A stretch of 64,000 nt of DNA from contig NW_024609835.1 in assembly GCF_016920785.2 (NCBI RefSeq), positions 174,340,995 through 174,404,994 of the forward strand, in the 5' to 3' direction. Below the pieces are notes generated by a model. That model ran no database searches, was not told the origin of the DNA, and saw nothing but the letters and a program-made list of their open reading frames with translations. The position numbers were made by a program, and so were the translations under genes. Origin of the DNA: Ixodes scapularis (lineage: Eukaryota; Arthropoda; Arachnida; Ixodida; Ixodidae). Position 1 is the first letter of the stretch; the number at the start of each line of letters is the position of its first letter. Positions 31,290-43,039 of this stretch are shown piece by piece.

Positions 31290-31917
31290 TGTGGGGACCC
31301 TCTCCCTGGCTCCTCCGCGCTCCGTGACCTTGCCGGTCCCCGCCGCCGTATTGTCGGGCGCTCCTTCGTTCCCTGTGACCTTCCCGTTTCCGGTCGCCGG
31401 CCTGTCGCGGAATGTCCGAGCTCTCCGGGAGGAACGGGGCAAGCGCCCCCCTCACCCAGCGCTGACGTCGGAGGATCGGCTCGCGGCAGGTTCCCGATTG
31501 GACGGTCGGCGGGACAAGGACTTGGGAAGGTCTTAAGAAGGGCAACGGAGACAAAGGAAGAGGGCTTGGGCTGCCGACTTCACAAGGGACCGGTCACGGA
31601 GGCGAGCTCGGACGGCGCTGGACGCTGGCGCGGGGGAGTGCGGGCACTACGTCGAGTGGCGGACTCGACGAGCGGACCGGACAGCGACCCTGGACGACGA
31701 CGTCCCCATGACGCGGTGTGGACGACCACCGCTGGGACTCAGAGAAGCTGCTGTGGCAGCGGACTCTCCCCCGGCCTCGCTGATGACCGTCCCCCGATCC
31801 CGAAACCCCCCAAGGCAATGAGTGAGTGAATAAACCCTTTTGCCGAGAGCGAAGCATTGAAGTGTCATATTCATCCGGAGACAGGGTTTGTGGGAATCGG
31901 AGTAGAAGATGCCCGCA
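31290..31917 (+). repeat. 5' LTR of LARD-like element
   Basis: Starts TGTGGGGACC and ends GATGCCCGCA, 628 bp. Near its 3' part is TGAATAAACCC (AATAAA at about 31829), a polyadenylation signal. Differs from the 3' LTR at one base (CCGG versus CCAG near 31392). Confidence 0.9.
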
Positions 31918-31922
31918 TAAAC

Positions 31923-31940
31923 TGGCGCCCAACGTGGGGC
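31923..31940 (+). promoter_or_regulatory. Primer-binding site, tRNA-Lys type
   Basis: TGGCGCCCAACGTGGGGC, 18 bases complementary to the 3' end of animal tRNA-Lys(CUU), placed five bases after the 5' LTR as expected for minus-strand priming. Confidence 0.85.
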
Positions 31941-33189
31941 CTGATGTTTGATCAGGCAGGCATTCCGATTCCTAAACTGTTTCCGGTTGAATTGGGGCAC
32001 TGTTTCGCGCTCTTTTTGGGGGTCATCTTTGTCGCGGGAGCGCCGCACGAAGTTTCGTTGCGGGAGCGCCGCACGGAGGTCCTGACATTATCGCCTGTCT
32101 GACTAGGAGGCGCGGATTTTGACCGCTGTTAAAAGGGATTAACCCTTTTCCCCAGCCTGTCAGTAATACGCCTATTCCCCGTTACGAGAAGCGCTTTGAG
32201 TGTTTGCTGTTCAGCGCACCGTTCGATGCCCTGGCAGGTTTATCCTGCTACGCAAAAGCGCTGTGTGCGTCGAAATTACCGCACCCCTCGAGGCATGTAG
32301 CGTCGGGCGTCCCCCCACCTACGCCTCCGGCCGTCCGCGTCTGCTGGGAAAGATGCCAGCTCCCGGTTTGGGGAATGTGACGCGCCTGACCGCCTTTGTT
32401 CGCGTATCGATGTAATGGTTTGTAACGCTTGTTACGGATCGGACGCGTTAAAGAGGCATCGCTTTGGGTGGAGAACGCTCCCATTGCGGATGGCGGTTGC
32501 ATGGACTGTGTTTGGAAATTATTCCCGCATTGCATTTTGTCCGTGAGGAGACTAGCGTCTCGGTTTGATCGCATGCTAGCTCCCAGTTTGCCTTGCTTGA
32601 GCTGTCGGCGCGGTTTTGAGCGTCGTTAGTTCACAGCGTTTTAAGGTACGGATGCGCTCTTGTGGTTCCGACCGAGATCGCTTTGAACGAGTACCTTGTG
32701 GCCAGAGGCTACATTTAGGGGCTGAGCCCACTAAATTGTGCCGGATACGCGATGTCTGGTGCGTAGACATTGGAATCCCGAAAACCACAGAGTTTCCGTT
32801 TTCACTTTATCAGTGGCTGTGCGTGTGTAATGCTCCGTGGAGTCCAGTGTGACGCGATGGGCATGACCCGTGCGTATCTGGTTGTAGAGTCGTGAGGTTG
32901 ATTCCGTTTGATTGTGCGCACAGTGGGTTCCGGATCCTCACACCGCCATATCGAAGGTTGAGCCTCGCGGCGGGAGTTACTCTTTAATTTCGTTTTCTCC
33001 GTTTCCGGAGGAGCGGCGGCAAGCGCGCGCTTCTGCGCTGCCGCCGGATGCAGTACGGTTCTCGGCCGTGCTTGGGTTCGCGTTGGGACGCGAAGGCGTA
33101 GAGAACGTAATTGGTCGTGCAGAGGCCTGGATTAGAAATAAATTATAAATTTAGGGGAGAAAAGACAGCTAGGTGAGGAAAGAGCTGGG

Positions 33190-33214
33190 CTCGTGCAGTG
33201 AAAACCTGCACGAG
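33190..33214 (+). other. Hairpin in LARD interior, 9-bp stem
   Basis: CTCGTGCAG / CTGCACGAG around the 7-base loop TGAAAAC. Could be an RNA signal for packaging or dimer formation; that role is a guess. Confidence 0.6.
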
Positions 33215-33972
33215 GGGAGTGGCGGTCTTGCGATGATGTGACGAGTTGTTCATAGTTTTATCCTGTACAGATGCGCGGTTGGCCCGGGAAAACGTACGGT
33301 TCACGTCGGCGGGTACGTGCCCGGGAAGCCTAGAAATTATGGCAGCGGCATGGCCGTCGGCGGCCTATAACTGTTGTGCGTTGGGTCAGCCCGTCGCTGT
33401 ACTAACTGCAGCCTTTGCATGAATGGGTAGCGGGTGTTGGAATGCGGCGGTAAATGCTGTAGACACTTCGACGCTGCGGAAACTGTTTATGCAGAGCAAA
33501 TATAGTTTATTAGCTCGTCCATTTCCAAGACCGGCCGGTTAGATTATTTGGCATTTCGGTATCGCGCTCGTAGCGCGGAAGTTGAGAGGTGCGCGTGTGG
33601 GATACTTACATTGTTCGAACCCTGCCTGTCCTCACAGTCGCAACAAGACTTTTCAGTCATGCGGCGTGTTGACTTGGCTGGGGGCGAGCTTTGTGCGCAA
33701 CCTACTGCGTTTGTATGTGAACACGTTGCTCGATTCGAGAACGTTGAAGAGTCGCGAGACGCGTTGACGGCGTACCTTTATTGCTCGATCCCGGCCGCCT
33801 TGACATCAGCTGGAAGACTTTTTAGTTATGCGGTGTCGGGGTTTGGCCGGGGGAGAACTCTAACGTGCGTCGATGCGCTTGTCGCGGTTGTCGAGCCCGT
33901 GCGGGGTTCGGTGCGGACCGCCGTTACGCGCTCGTCGCTCCTGTTGGGTGGTCACCTCCGAGCGGTGAAGCG

Positions 33973-34001
33973 GTAACGTCTGGTAGATGCCCAGACGTTA
34001 C
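33973..34001 (+). other. Hairpin in LARD interior, 11-bp stem
   Basis: GTAACGTCTGG / CCAGACGTTAC around the 7-base loop TAGATGC. Possible RNA signal of the element; role not shown. Confidence 0.6.
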
Positions 34002-34987
34002 GGACATAGCCGTGTAAATAGGCTGTTCAATGAGATCTGCTGTTCGCACGATCCAGGTACTGTTCCCTTTGTACTGGTGTAAGTGGCCGGTACCACGGAA
34101 CAACGGCCTCTCAGTAGGGTGATTACCCCTTCTGATGAAGGCGTGCTGCGTAGCTTGGCTGCAGCGTGTTTGTAGCTCGGGTGTCGCGAACGCCGAGTGC
34201 ATGGGTGCCTGTTTTGGTTAATTGCTACTGTTGACAGCGTGTTCATTTTCCGTAGATATTTCGAGTCGCACCTCGCGAACGGGGCAGGATTTGTGCCCGT
34301 TTCTGTTTTACGGAAGGTTATTCTTAGTTTTTGAGGTTTTGTGCGTTCTTCGCGAGTGTGTTTGAGATTAATATTGTTGTCAGAGGTGTGCGGTTCTGAC
34401 GCTCTGGTAGATTGTTTTCTGTTTTAAAAGAATGCGGTTGAGTTTGATAGGAGCAAATGTTGTATAGTGGGCGTATGTACGATTTAAGTATGCATTGAGT
34501 GCTCATACTTTTTAGTTAAGGAATGGTTTTCCACTTAAGTACCTCATGAACGCGCAGCGTGATGTTCTTGATGATTGCCTGCCTGCTAGTATTGAGATGA
34601 AGAGTTTCGTTTTTATTTCGTGGCATGTCCAACGATCGAAAGATTTTGGTTTCGTCGCGCTGTCTGATATAGCGATGCCGCTATTCGTTTTTGCGCGATT
34701 CGCTGTCTGCTACATTAGGGACGGAAGCGAACTTTAAGAGCCGGCGTGTTGTGTGTGCCTGAGTGCCCGTCCGTGTTGTGAGCTGTGGTGCTCCGGACCA
34801 GTTCGTGGACCGTGCTCCGTCGGTGACGAGCTTCCCAGTGAATGGACGTTCACCGCTGACCTGCTTGGTTTGATGCCATCATCATCATCGAGGGTGCTCG
34901 TCGTCATCGATGACACTCAGCTGAACGAGCTCCCTGCCCAGGGTCCTGGGGACCACGCAACCTCAGGCCCCCCGGGGTCCGAGCCTT

Positions 34988-35000
34988 GAGGGAGGGGAGG
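34988..35000 (+). promoter_or_regulatory. Polypurine tract
   Basis: GAGGGAGGGGAGG immediately before the 3' LTR, the expected plus-strand primer. Confidence 0.85.
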
Positions 35001-35628
35001 TGTGGGGACCCTCTCCCTGGCTCCTCCGCGCTCCGTGACCTTGCCGGTCCCCGCCGCCGTATTGTCGGGCGCTCCTTCGTTCCCTGTGACCTTCCCGTTT
35101 CCAGTCGCCGGCCTGTCGCGGAATGTCCGAGCTCTCCGGGAGGAACGGGGCAAGCGCCCCCCTCACCCAGCGCTGACGTCGGAGGATCGGCTCGCGGCAG
35201 GTTCCCGATTGGACGGTCGGCGGGACAAGGACTTGGGAAGGTCTTAAGAAGGGCAACGGAGACAAAGGAAGAGGGCTTGGGCTGCCGACTTCACAAGGGA
35301 CCGGTCACGGAGGCGAGCTCGGACGGCGCTGGACGCTGGCGCGGGGGAGTGCGGGCACTACGTCGAGTGGCGGACTCGACGAGCGGACCGGACAGCGACC
35401 CTGGACGACGACGTCCCCATGACGCGGTGTGGACGACCACCGCTGGGACTCAGAGAAGCTGCTGTGGCAGCGGACTCTCCCCCGGCCTCGCTGATGACCG
35501 TCCCCCGATCCCGAAACCCCCCAAGGCAATGAGTGAGTGAATAAACCCTTTTGCCGAGAGCGAAGCATTGAAGTGTCATATTCATCCGGAGACAGGGTTT
35601 GTGGGAATCGGAGTAGAAGATGCCCGCA
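35001..35628 (+). repeat. 3' LTR of LARD-like element
   Basis: 628 bp, TGTGGGGACC to GATGCCCGCA, followed by the AAAT target duplication. Confidence 0.9.
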
Positions 35629-35939
35629 AAATAAAAACGTATAAAAGATCTGAGTTAGTTTCCTGAAACTGGAACTGAGAGTCACTTCTCGTATAGGGCA
35701 TTGCTAAGTGTAGGCTTTGAAAAAGGACCCTAATTTTGGGAGTTGTGTGTTCTTTCTCAATCAAATAATGCAACATGTTTTTAATAAAAATGAATATTGA
35801 AATAGAATGTGACAGGGTGCTCAAACTGAAAAAAAATCAATGGTGGTGTTTTCTTTTATTCGCATCGGAATGTTTCGTAGTTTGATTCTTTCCCATGTTT
35901 GCCTTAATATATACCGACTATCATATCAATCAGATACTT

Positions 35940-36394
35940 TATATATTCTTTCAAATAATAATCATATAAAAGTAGAATATTATCTGAAAATTATATGATG
36001 CTGATTGAATTATTTCATGAGATACAGGCCTCCAAATTTTGCCATTTGTCGTTCGAGCAGTCATGTAGGGCAATTTTTAGAAAAACAAATTTAACTTAAA
36101 TAAGTATTATTACTTTATATTACAAGCAAGCTGTACCCATAGCTCGTTTCTAAAAAGTATTAAAATTCTCATAAGTTTATCGTTTTAGTTATTCACTTTC
36201 AAACATGCCCCCTCCTTAATGCAACTGTCCACCCCTTCATGCCTTACGATTTTTCCTGCCTTCAAATGTTTTCTTCTGGTCGAAACAAAGTGTGGATTCG
36301 TTTATACCAGACACTAGACAATGGCAAATAAAAACATCAGTTGATTTCAAAATGTAGACCAGCACTTTTTGGTCGATCTTATCTGAAATCACCC
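35940..36394 (-). repeat. Right terminal inverted repeat of element 2
   Basis: Complement of 20716-21160, ending CTGAAATCACCC. The block AGCTGTACCCATAGCTCG near 36128 mirrors that near 20980. Confidence 0.8.
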
Positions 36395-36398
36395 AACT

Positions 36399-37676
36399 AC
36401 CCTTCCGCCCAGAGTGATTTAGTCAATACACTACTTCCGAAAATCCCTGCACGGAACGGTGCGGGGCGTTTAAAATGGGATCCGTTTGATGACGGAGAGA
36501 AGTGGCATGGTTTCGGCCTCGATTGCCCCGTAGACGAAATTGAGCATCCCAACACTGCACCGAAATCAGGTCAGCGCTCCCTTGCATGACCCCCACTCAT
36601 CTCCGTGAGAGCTTCCGTTGAAATAGAAACCTTCAGTGGCCGTAAGTGTACCTTATGTCTTAGCGAGGAGTATTGCTTGCTAATTGAAGTGGCTCGGAGG
36701 AACAGGGACCGGATGAAGGAAGACAAAGGCAGCGCTGACTCAGTACTGTCAGCCAGGCCTGTATCTGTGCTTTCTTCATCTGGTCTCTCGTTTTTTGCGC
36801 TGTTTGATTTTTCAACTATGTCATACCAACTCATCCAAGGTTCAACTTTAGTAGGAGTATACGGTCAGCCGCGCCCCACAACTTTCGGGGGGCCTAACTA
36901 CCACTCCAGAGTGCAGCATAAGCCTCCTGGCGCACGGATAATTTAAGAAGCCTAGGGCATGAGGGGAGACAGAGGAGTAGGATTGGCCCAGTGTACGTCT
37001 TCGTCTTCCATCTGCTATCGTAGTTCTGTGTTTGCCTCCGCACAGCCCAGAAAAACGTATCACAGGATTCTATCTGTATTGGTAGGCAATGCTTAGAGTA
37101 TTATAAATGTTAGAAAGGTCACATATCCGAAAGCGCAAACAATGTATTTAGTCGTGACGGGATTTCGTCAAGTGTGCATGGTTTGCCGGTCGGAACCAAA
37201 ATGTAGTGCCGTAGGTTTCTCAAAATGCTTCGCGCGGCACTACGGCTTTATGATCGCTTCCATTTGGCGAGGGGTCTATTTTTTCTTTTCTAGGGATTAA
37301 CGGTCGCCATTTTTTTATCTTTCGTAAGAAAATTCTAATGATCTAAGAAAAAAATGTTTTGCTTCTTTTATTATGTTTATAAGTTGTTCCCTTAGTTTTC
37401 ACACATTGACATTAAACCACACTTTTTTCGACACCGCTTCGCCCTGCGTGTGACTTGTATTAGTTTCTTGCGATCCAGGAATTAAGCCTCTTAATTTTTT
37501 TTTTAATTCAGTTCGGGAAGTATTTATTAATGAAATAAGAGACTATTTCCATGAAGCTATTCCGTGCACTCTGAATGTCACCAGTGCTGCATAGCAATTC
37601 AAACTCTTTGAACCAATTAGTTAAATGACCAATAACGCTTGTGTCATCGGCACTTTAGAAAAAAATGTAAGGAGTC
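36399..37676. other. Region right of element 2
   Basis: Includes an exon-like stretch at 36413-36569 and an open frame at 36605-36946 with a CTLC pair (GRKCTLCLSEEYCLL) resembling tails of retroelement proteins. Otherwise AT-rich with no recognised feature. Confidence 0.4.
36413..36569 (+). CDS. Candidate internal exon, unknown protein
   Basis: Bounded by a pyrimidine-rich acceptor (CCTTCCGCCCAG, 36401-36412) and a GTCAGC donor at 36570. The open frame encodes a complex peptide (LVNTLLPKIPARNGAGRLKW, then DPFDDGEKWHGFGLDCP). I do not recognise it. It lies 14 bases from the duplicated target of element 2, so element 2 may have landed just upstream of a host exon. Confidence 0.3.
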
Positions 37677-37684
37677 CTGTAGGG

Positions 37685-38014
37685 CAGTCGTTCTCAAATG
37701 GGGGTCCGCGGACCTTTTAGGGTCCGCGAAGGCATTCTAGGAATCCTCGAAGCCCTGCCTCATTCCTAAAGCCTGGCAATAAAAGTTGTCTTTTGTTTAG
37801 ATCGAGAAGAAATGTTTTAGTTTTTGTGCGCGTTTTCTAGTGTGTATGTCCGTAAGAGAAATCTACTTCACGCTAGCTCTTAGTTATATCCAATTATTAA
37901 ATCATTAATATATTAAACCTATACCTTTCCCCTCCCTTCACCCCGAACGGGGTCCTCGATCATCTCTGCCGACCCACAAGGGGTCCGCTAAACATCGGTG
38001 GTTAAGAACCACTG
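37685..38014. mobile_element. hAT-type MITE (CTGTAGGG TSD)
   Basis: 330 bp, starting CAGTCGTTCTCAAATGGGGG and ending AAGAACCACTG. Perfect 8-bp target duplication CTGTAGGG at 37677-37684 and 38015-38022. No coding capacity. Confidence 0.88.
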
Positions 38015-38051
38015 CTGTAGGGTATAGACTTGTTGATTTGCTGATTACTGT

Positions 38052-38600
38052 CTATAGACATAAAATTATCTTATAATCAGTTAGACCGTCGATCACAGGT
38101 ACGTCGTACTCATTAACAGTATCAATTAGAAAGACTAGGTCCAATACAGATTTGGTTGCTTCAGTTACTCTGGTAAATTCTAGCCGTTCGGGGATGACTG
38201 CGGTTGTAGACAATCTCAACCAGTTTTTCATCATTCACCTTGTCTACACTTCCAACTTGCAAAAGTTCCCAATCAACATAGGATAAATTAAAATCTCCTG
38301 CTAAAATTATTCTTGTGTAGTCATTAACGCACTTATGCAAGACTGAATTTAGTCTAAATACTCGGCTTGGGTGTACTAGGAACGGTATGCTGCAACTGCG
38401 AGAAAATCAAATCCGCCATAATTGATTTTGCAAAGCAGAAATTCATACAAGCAGCGCTCCAATATTGTACAACGCATATCTATCTTAACTGCCATAGCAA
38501 CGCCGCTTCCCCATGAAAACCTATAACTTCTTATTAATGAATAGTTCGGTGGAATGACAAAGTCACTGGTGACTTCGTTCGTCATCAGTCACACTTCGGT
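38052..38600 (-). pseudogene. Non-LTR (LINE) endonuclease fragment
   Basis: Decayed piece of the apurinic-like endonuclease domain of a LINE protein. The clearest motif is RIILAGDFNLSYVDW near 38300, the GDFN catalytic box, followed by a KSVLDLVF..DTVNEYDVPV stretch nearer 38060-38150 corresponding to the S..D.v motif region. Upstream (38400-38590) are GSGVAMAV and similar remnants. Several frameshifts and stops; no reverse transcriptase part is nearby. Confidence 0.7.
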
Positions 38601-40250
38601 TATGACGACAATCTTTGGTGATTTACAGAGTAATACACTTCCATGGTCAGTGGCTTTATTACAGCCAAGCTGTATATGACTCACAGAGCGGATTTCTGAA
38701 AATTTTTTGTGTCGTCGTCCTCACGGGGTAAAAAAAGAAAGAACCCTTCAGTGATTGAAAAGAAAAGTGCATATCACACTTAGAACATACCAGCACAGCA
38801 TTCGTTTCAATAAAGAACAAGCACACAACAAGCGTCCGGACCACATAATTGATAATAAGGCGCTCCTGATAACAACGCGAAGTACATATAGCGCTCACCG
38901 CATATGTTTCCCGATAAAGATTACTGTTGCGCAATTACAGCGTTTCTTGGAACGCCACAAAATGCTGCGCGTGCCTTATATTTTCGGAAGGTGCGTTGAT
39001 TAGTGTTTTTCGATGGTGCCAAGAGAGTTTATAATTCAAACCCCACCTTTTAATATTTTAAGTAAAAAGTGAAACACTCAAAAGCGGTCAGTGACCCGAT
39101 TATACCGAAAGTTATTACTTTATTCATCTAGCCCTTGTAGACACGGACTGGATATCAACATTTTTCCTGTGGAATGTGCACTTTTCGCAGGAGCAATATG
39201 GGACGCGTTTTGAGAGGCACCCTAATATAATATCTGATTTTAAGGTCATATGAAAATGAAAAGCTTTTCATAAATAAAAAAAATGTTTTTGTTAAAGTTT
39301 ACATTAACATTTTTATATTTAGAAATGACTCTGGTACTGGAAGTCTTTTTTTTTGCTAAGGTAACTTTACATTACGACGAAGGTATTTTATTTATTTTCA
39401 CTGGTATACGTTGAGGCATTAATTTGCTATATGATGTTTTTGCCACAGCTTTGAACATAACAAACGTTATCATGATGCGAATAAGCTGGATTATTGTGAG
39501 AGACGTTACGGTCTCACTTTGTAAAACAACGTTCAAAATAAAAACGTAATTTTGGGGCCATTTTTTTATGTGTTCAAAAAAGTTTCTATAATGTTTCCTG
39601 GTGCGATAGGCGTCTGAGCGTGGCGAAACACCCAAATGCGAGACCCGCCTGTGACAAGCACCCATATGTAAAAAATCTGCGTTCGGTCCTTTTGGAGTAA
39701 AAACTTCATAAGCGGATTTCAGATTTGTTCTAGTGAAATGGCGGACCACCATATATAAATTCTTCGAACCTTTTTAAACCATGACCCCCACCCTCCCACC
39801 CTTTATTGTTTTGCTCGATTTAAGGCCCAAGTAGGAGACGTCACCGCAAAATGTTGATTTTAAGTTTCCAGCGCACTAAAGTGTTAAGTTTTAAATACAC
39901 GTGACATTCTTGTCGGATACTCGCTCTCTTAAATAAACCATTTCAAACAAGCCAAACCCGCTCGCTCGCTCGTATGAACTTGGGACTCCCGGGCGTTTCT
40001 CGAGAGCAGCGAACAATGGACCGAGGGGGAGGCATCGAGCACAATACGATCGACTCTCGTAGCCAAGTGGGCGTCTCTCCCTCCGACTCACGTCTCGAGA
40101 TTAGATAAACGCCGCGGAGCGCGACCGAAGGGGAAGCAGCATTCGATCTCAGAACGTCCTCGTATACGTAGCACATCGAAACGCGCGGTTCCCGCACGAC
40201 GTTCTATCGAGTGAAAATTCCATTCCGGAGTGCTTTCATCGACATCCGCC
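38601..40250. other. Region upstream of the V-ATPase gene
   Basis: AT-rich until about 39890, then GC-richer with no clear TATA box, likely the promoter and 5' untranslated region. Open frames antisense to it (39372-40197) are not recognised. Confidence 0.4.
39898..39905. promoter_or_regulatory. CACGTGAC E-box upstream of V-ATPase
   Basis: CACGTGAC about 350 bp before the V-ATPase start codon. TFEB/MITF factors control V-ATPase genes through GTCACGTGAC-type sites in animals; this site matches eight of ten bases. Function is inference. Confidence 0.35.
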
Positions 40251-40367
40251 ATGGGCTCACTGTTCCGAAGTGAACCTATGACGCTGTGTCAGCTGTTCAT
40301 CCAGTCCGAGGCGGCGTTCAACTGCGTCGCCGAGCTGGGGGAACTCGGTCTCGTGCAGTTCAGAGAC
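40251..40367 (+). CDS. ATP6V0A: V-ATPase 116-kDa subunit a, exon 1
   Basis: Subunit a of the membrane Vo sector, which forms the proton half-channels of the vacuolar H+-ATPase. Exon 1 encodes 39 residues starting MGSLFRSEPMTLCQLFIQSE, the near-invariant start of the family, and ends VQFRD before a GTAAGT donor. Exons 2-4 (51461-51539, 52462-52562, 55769-55897) join in phase and give 142 codons covering the cytosolic N-terminal domain up to FFDQ. The membrane domain and its essential arginine lie beyond the window. The linker after residue 70 differs from the common animal sequence, so this may be a diverged paralogue. Introns of 11 kb and more are filled with repeats. Confidence 0.95.
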
Positions 40368-40950
40368 GTAAGTGCGCCTGACTCGTTCACTCGCTTATAG
40401 GCTTTCCATGTACACATAGCTCGATACCGCTAGCGCGAACGAGCGATCGCCCGCACTTACAGTTTTACTTTCTTTAGAATCGAAAGGCTGTCTTCGAACG
40501 CTACACTCTGAAGATCCCAGTGCGTCTACTTCCACGCAGAGCACTTGAAAGAGCCCATCGCTGAAATCTATCGAGGGAGCTGGCCCATTGACGAGGCTGA
40601 ACATGTGCTTAGACACTCTGGCACTGAGCAAGATGAAACGTCACACTCACAGCGGCAGCAATTGGCTCTATCAAGTACTTTACGGAAAAGTAGACCCTAC
40701 AGACTCTTTCAAGTGTACGCTCAAAGAAAACGTGCATTATTCGTTCAGACGCAGTCGATGCTACGAGCTGATGAACCAATAGGACAGCGTCAAAGGTGCA
40801 CCATCATGGAATGGTGTTCTTCGTGTTTCTATATACGTTTTCTATCATCGCTAAACTAATCATAAATAGAAAAGGCCCAGTGACTTCCGCTTTTGAGGCT
40901 GCCAGATCAGTCCAGTTAGCTCGCAGCCTCGGCAGCGCCTGAAACGTAGT

Positions 40951-41170
40951 ATGCGGAGAGCAAGTCGTCTGCTTCTTTTGCGGGGGTCGCGAGGACGTCA
41001 GAACGACGCCGAGTTCTGATTGGCTCTGATTGAAGGATAGTGGGTGGAGCTCAAAGCAAGCTGCCTTGGGGTCTACCCACTATTCTTCCATCAGAGCCAA
41101 TCAGAACTCGACGTTGTTCTGACGTCACCGCAACCCCTGCAAAAGAAGCAGACGAACTTGCGCTCCGCAT
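40951..41170. repeat. Foldback element, 95-bp arms
   Basis: Arms 40951-41044 and 41075-41170 are inverted copies (for example GAGTTCTGATTGGCTCTGAT against ATCAGAGCCAATCAGAACTC) with a 30-base spacer. Probably a MITE. Confidence 0.85.
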
Positions 41171-43039
41171 AAGAGTTCACTTTCCTGCACTTCGGACAGA
41201 TGCAACGAATCACGTCAAACAGTACAAAAATCCCAGCGAATGAGGAAGTTCAAAATACGAACAGACGAAAGATACAATCGACACCCAGAGACCATGAGAA
41301 TGGCGTTTCACTCGCTCATTGTGGCAGCCCACATTGCGATTTTGAGATCTAATCGTCTGATGAGCTGATCGTCGTCTGCTCGGATCTTATCCCTTTTATT
41401 TTTCGCCTTGATTGACTGTCTGAGTGTTGTCCGGAAAAGCGAACTCGCAGATTGTTTTTTGTCAGTGCGTGGTTACGGGCAGCGTTAGTATCTCATTATC
41501 GTTCTACATTAAATGAGATTTGACATATGCGGATAAAAACGCCGAAGAATGAGCCATGAGGCAAGAGAAGTGAAGATAATAACACACGCCCTGCTGTTCT
41601 TACGCTGACGGTGACCTAAATGTGGCTGAAAATACCTATTTGCGGCATCAACATTGCCGGTAAAATGTTATACCAGTCCATTCACTTTATAGAAAGGAAA
41701 TGTGAAAAAGATTCGCAGTCGCGTTCGCGCTAACACGGTCACACAGTGCTCGGACTGTAATGTCCCGCTTATTCGACACTCGTTGAACCAATTTCCTGCC
41801 GAACGGAACGAGTGTCTGGTGAGAAATAACAGTTTGAACTTTTTTCGTCGGGGGATATTTCTACCGCAGTCGTTGCAAAAGTCGTTTGAGCGACCAATAG
41901 ATTACTTCGACCATTCGGGGTAAGGCTGCACATCCGCTCAGAGTGATCCTGTTAATGCATCCTAAGTATTTAATCAGCATAAAATTTGAGATGTAGGAAA
42001 AGTTCGTTGTGTTTTCGCATTTTTTTCGCATCATGGGGGCGCAATTTCACGTGACAAAAGCTTTGTAGGTGAAACGTCGATTTATGGTTACATGACACGA
42101 GCATATTTGAATAATCTTATGTGTAAAATTTAATTTTGTTGTCCTACTATCTTGCAAACAATTTTTTCGTCTCCATATACTACAATATCTTAATCACTTG
42201 ACTTTCTGGTTATGTTCTTTTAACTTCTCTTTTTTTTTACTGGTTAACGAAATTAACGAGAAAAGACTAACAAAATTTCAACCTTGTGCTTGCTTCGCTT
42301 TTGAGGCACGTAATCAAACGACCTTGCTAGATAACTTTCGAGCAAAAACAACATTTTTGAGACTTCACCCTTCCAATCTAGTTTCTGGGTAGTATCATTC
42401 TGCTTTAATAGTCATGTCGAGCTTCGAGCAAAAATATATGAATAATTATTTCAGAATTACTACATATTCAAGCAAATATAACCTGAATGACATCTGGAGC
42501 GTTGTTGTGATACTTGTGGAGAGATGCGTAAAAGTGATTAACTTTAATAGGGTGAACAAAAATCGCACTGTTAAGGCAACTTCCTAATTGCGAGATAGTA
42601 ACTCGGGCAGAAAAATTGACAGGAAGATTCATTGGTGGATTCTTAGCGAATGCGTTAGCATCACCGGTGGATGATGGGTCAGCCCTAATGCCGACTCCTT
42701 CACTTTTCACTTTTGGCTTTCTTTTTGGCCTTTCTCTTTTGCTTCCTCTATTTTTTGCTGCCCCTTTTTGGCCTCATTAGGGGGTCAGTGTTAGCGTTTC
42801 CCAAAGCAAGACGCCTGTGGTGTTTCCCAACGGTCATACTAACGGATTCTCTAAGAATTCACCAATGGCCTTTCCTGTAATTTTTTACCCCTTTTTGTAC
42901 TCTGCCTGTCAAAGTATGCCGACGCCCTTGGCTGCGGTCATCCATATCACTCGTGGAAAGAACCGCATCCATATCACTTGTAGAAAGAACTGCATCCATC
43001 GTTTTAACTACAGACACACATCACAGCGAAGAACAACCG

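Larger units (their letters stand above)
31290..35628 (+). mobile_element. Non-autonomous LTR element (LARD-like), young
   Basis: Complete LTR element of 4.3 kb with AAAT target duplications at 31286-31289 and 35629-35632. Two 628-bp LTRs, a primer-binding site and a polypurine tract are present, but the 3.1-kb interior has no gag, protease, reverse transcriptase or integrase. The longest interior frames (33548-33976, 142 codons) are unrecognised. It must have been moved by another element's enzymes. The LTRs show a single base difference to my eye, indicating a very recent insertion. Confidence 0.87.
20716..36394. mobile_element. Large DNA transposon, element 2 (AACT TSD)
   Basis: Second member of the element 1 family, 15.7 kb. 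Starts GGGTGATTGCAG, ends CTGAAATCACCC, flanked by AACT at 20712-20715 and 36395-36398. Its plus-strand transposase-like gene is the same family as that of element 1 and is split into three pieces by later insertions: module M1; the cluster M2, M3 with a Gypsy element, and M4; then M5 and an LTR element lie beyond the gene. Removing these leaves about 4.1 kb with the order end, gene, end, as in element 1. Confidence 0.83.

Noticed and set aside
31068..31932. Frames in the 31.1-31.9 kb region, repeated at 34.9-35.7 kb
   Set aside because: They lie in the LTRs; the duplication comes from the paired LTRs and no domain is recognised.
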